Shown: positions 32,705-34,058 of the stretch, one piece after another
How the letters are laid out: every line of letters starts with the position of its first letter
How positions within the stretch are numbered: position 1 is the first letter of the stretch
NCBI GenBank assembly: GCA_946480245.1
Contig: CAMLIZ010000040.1
Coordinates: 1-34,058 of the forward strand
Source of the DNA: an uncultured Pseudomonadota bacterium
GTDB lineage: Bacteria; Pseudomonadota; Gammaproteobacteria; Burkholderiales; Burkholderiaceae
Direction: 5' to 3'
Length of the DNA: 34,058 bases
The notes under the pieces: model-generated
The model's input: only the letters and a program-made list of their open reading frames with translations
Databases searched by the model: none
What the model was told of the DNA's origin: nothing
Made by a program: the position numbers and the translations under genes

Positions 32705-33613
32705 TCAACGCCGAGCTGGCGCGCCGTGCTGGCGCAGGTGCTCCATCAGCAGCTTGGCCGTCGGCGCCAGCGCGGATTCCTCACGCGAGCACAGCACGAA
32801 GCGGCGCTCGGCCCAGGGCTCGTCGAGCCGCAGCAGCTTCAGCTGCGCACCGTTCACGTCCTGCCCGATCGCCTCGCGCGGCATCACGGCCAGGCCGAGC
32901 CCCGCGCCCACGATGCGGCAGGCGGCGTCGAGGCTGGACACCTGGATGCGATGCACGATGTCGCGCCCCAGCAGTGCGGCCTGGCGCCGCAGCATCTGCT
33001 CCATGGTGCCGCCGCGCGCCACGCCGATCGACTCGTACTGCAGCGTCTGCGCAAAGCGCACGCTGCGGCGCGTGGCCAGCGGGTGGTCGTGCGGCACCAC
33101 CACGCACAGGTGGTCGCTGCGGTAGGGCACGGTGTGCAGGCCGCTCATGTCGCTGAAGTCCCACAGCACGCCGAGGTCGGCGCCGCCTTCGCGCACGCGG
33201 CGCACGATGCTGCTGCTGATCGCTTCGTCCAGGCTCACGCGCACCGCCTGGTAGCGCTTGAGGAAGGCGCCGATGTCGTCGGGCAGGCGCTCGGCCAGCA
33301 CCGACACGCTGGCCAGCACGTGCACGCTGCCCTGCACGCCGGAGCTGAACTCGCTCAGCTCCGCATGCATGCGCTCCATCGCGCCGAGCAGGTCGCGCGC
33401 CTGGCGCAGCAGCGTTTCGCCGGCGGCCGTGGGTTCGATGCCGCGCCGCCCGCGCACCAGCAGCGGCGCGCCGATGTCGGCTTCGAGCGCGGCGATGCGC
33501 TTGCTCACCGCCGACGGCACGATCGCCTCGCGCTCGGCGGCGCGCGCGATGTTGCGCTCCTCGCACACGGCCACGAACAACCGCAGCGAGACCGGGTCGA
33601 AGTGGCGCGTCAT
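32705..33613 (-). CDS. LysR-family transcriptional regulator
   Basis: DNA-binding regulator of 302 aa. The winged helix-turn-helix is at the N-terminus: LRLFVAVCEERNIARAAEREAIVPSAVSKRIAALEADIGAPLLVRGRRGIEPTAAGETLL. The rest is a periplasmic-binding-protein-like effector domain. The start at 33613 (MTRHFDPVSLRLF) is normal for the family. It is divergent from an HMG-CoA lyase family gene across 92 bp that hold a LysR-type palindrome, so it probably controls that gene and its operon, and itself. The effector is unknown. Its stop is 5 bp from the kinase stop on the other strand. Confidence 0.93.
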   Translation of the reverse strand: MTRHFDPVSLRLFVAVCEERNIARAAEREAIVPSAVSKRIAALEADIGAPLLVRGRRGIEPTAAGETLLRQARDLLGAMERMHAELSEFSSGVQGSVHVLASVSVLAERLPDDIGAFLKRYQAVRVSLDEAISSSIVRRVREGGADLGVLWDFSDMSGLHTVPYRSDHLCVVVPHDHPLATRRSVRFAQTLQYESIGVARGGTMEQMLRRQAALLGRDIVHRIQVSSLDAACRIVGAGLGLAVMPREAIGQDVNGAQLKLLRLDEPWAERRFVLCSREESALAPTAKLLMEHLRQHGAPARR

Positions 33614-33632
33614 GGTGCTGCGGATTGTGGCA

Positions 33633-33658
33633 TTCCGAAGCGGAACGGCGGGGGTTCC
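33633..33658. promoter_or_regulatory. LysR-type operator between the regulator and HMG-CoA lyase genes
   Basis: TTCCG-AAG-CGGAA (33633-33645) is a perfect inverted repeat that fits the LysR consensus T-N11-A. An overlapping second palindrome, GGAAC (33642-33646) with GTTCC (33654-33658), follows, so the TTCCGAA element recurs about two helical turns further on. The site lies 20-45 bp upstream of the regulator start and 48-73 bp upstream of the lyase start. Position and symmetry make it the likely binding site of the neighbouring LysR protein. Confidence 0.6.
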
Positions 33659-33705
33659 GAAATACCGCTTTCCTCGCCGACCGGCATGGCTGAGAGTCGC
33701 CCTCC

Positions 33706-34058
33706 ATGACAGCTGCCCGCCCGGTGATCCTGCGCGAAGTGGGCCTTCGCGATGGCCTGCAAAGCATTGCGCGCGTGCTGCCCACCGCGCACAAGATCGA
33801 GTGGATACGCGATGCCTACCGCGCCGGCCAGCGCGAGATCGAGGTGGGCTCCTTCGTGCCGCCGCGCCTGTTGCCGCAACTGGCCGACACCGCCGAACTG
33901 GTGGCCTTCGCGCGCAGCCTGCCCGGGTTGGTCACGTCGGTGCTGGTGCCCAACCTGAAGGGCGCCGAGCGCGCGATCGAGGCGCAGGCCGACCTGATGC
34001 TGCTGCCGCTGTCGGCCAGCCACGCGCACAGCCTGGCCAACCTGCGCAAGACGCCCGA
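33706..34058 (+). CDS. hydroxymethylglutaryl-CoA lyase family protein (3'-truncated by window edge)
   Basis: The frame from ATG 33706 is open to the window edge, giving the first ~117 of about 300 residues. It begins with VILREVGLRDGLQSIARVLP (catalytic Arg and metal-binding Asp of the HMGL-like TIM barrel, DxxRDGxQ type) and continues IEVGSFVPPRLLPQLADTAELV and LMLLPLSASHAHSLANLRKT. The family cleaves HMG-CoA to acetyl-CoA and acetoacetate in leucine or isoprenoid catabolism, but LysR-linked members in Burkholderiales may act on other 3-hydroxy-3-methyl acyl-CoAs. Control by the divergent LysR gene is likely. The metal-binding HxH motif lies beyond the edge. Confidence 0.88.
   Translation, partial: MTAARPVILREVGLRDGLQSIARVLPTAHKIEWIRDAYRAGQREIEVGSFVPPRLLPQLADTAELVAFARSLPGLVTSVLVPNLKGAERAIEAQADLMLLPLSASHAHSLANLRKTP

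Noticed and set aside
29196..32708. A leftward open frame of 1170 codons across tatD and the whole histidine-kinase gene.
   Set aside because: Only its last 275 codons encode TatD. The rest is antisense to a convincing kinase, is rich in His, Arg, Gln and Ala, and shows no domain; GC-rich codon bias leaves this frame open.
1..34058. Mobile elements, integrase or attachment sites, CRISPR arrays, tRNA or rRNA genes.
   Set aside because: No transposase-like or phage-like protein, repeat-spacer pattern, tRNA cloverleaf or rRNA segment was recognised; composition looks uniform throughout.

Overview
The window is about 34 kb of very GC-rich, densely packed bacterial DNA with short gaps and many 4-bp ATGA/GTGA overlaps. 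Gene content (XdhAB/GuaD purine catabolism, exosortase B with a PEP-CTERM substrate, MlaE/MlaD, CsbD, LysR next to HMG-CoA lyase) and codon use suggest a betaproteobacterium of the order Burkholderiales, perhaps near Rubrivivax, Leptothrix or Piscinibacter. That placement is inference. I see no rRNA, tRNA, insertion sequence, phage gene or CRISPR array, and no gene-free stretch longer than about 200 bp.

Left part (1-10358): a purine-base catabolism locus. xdhA and a truncated xdhB (xanthine dehydrogenase) run leftward. guaD, a complete BMP-type ABC importer (ATPase, two permeases, lipoprotein binding protein) and an adenine-deaminase-type enzyme run rightward from the same 145-bp intergenic region, which holds a repeat-rich candidate operator. 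Together they would import a purine or nucleoside, deaminate guanine to xanthine and adenine to hypoxanthine, and oxidise the products to urate.

Middle left (10355-14691): a leftward group of three genes I do not recognise (56-aa lipoprotein, 760-aa cysteine-rich secreted protein, 229-aa TonB-like anchored protein), preceded by a CorA-family channel.

Middle (14843-17829): a compact exosortase module made of one small PEP-CTERM protein, an EpsD-type lipoprotein foldase, exosortase B and EpsI. The genes overlap by 4 bp or sit a few bases apart, and a terminator-like hairpin follows. A second, orphan BMP-family binding protein comes next (17852-18919).

18916-26148: a GNAT acetyltransferase, CsbD, a DODA-type extradiol dioxygenase, an atypical Nramp relative, a small membrane protein, and a leftward operon of LysE exporter, MlaE permease, MlaD and lipoprotein with no ATPase gene. 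Last comes a secreted protein built of two ~90-residue repeats.

26141-34058: a perfect 34-bp palindrome separates the repeat protein from a leftward chain, tatD - DNA glycosylase - spermidine-synthase-like protein - GspE/PulE ATPase, in which the first three genes overlap by ATGA. A hybrid histidine kinase is divergent from tatD. A LysR regulator and a truncated HMG-CoA lyase family gene, divergent across a clear T-N11-A palindrome, end the window.
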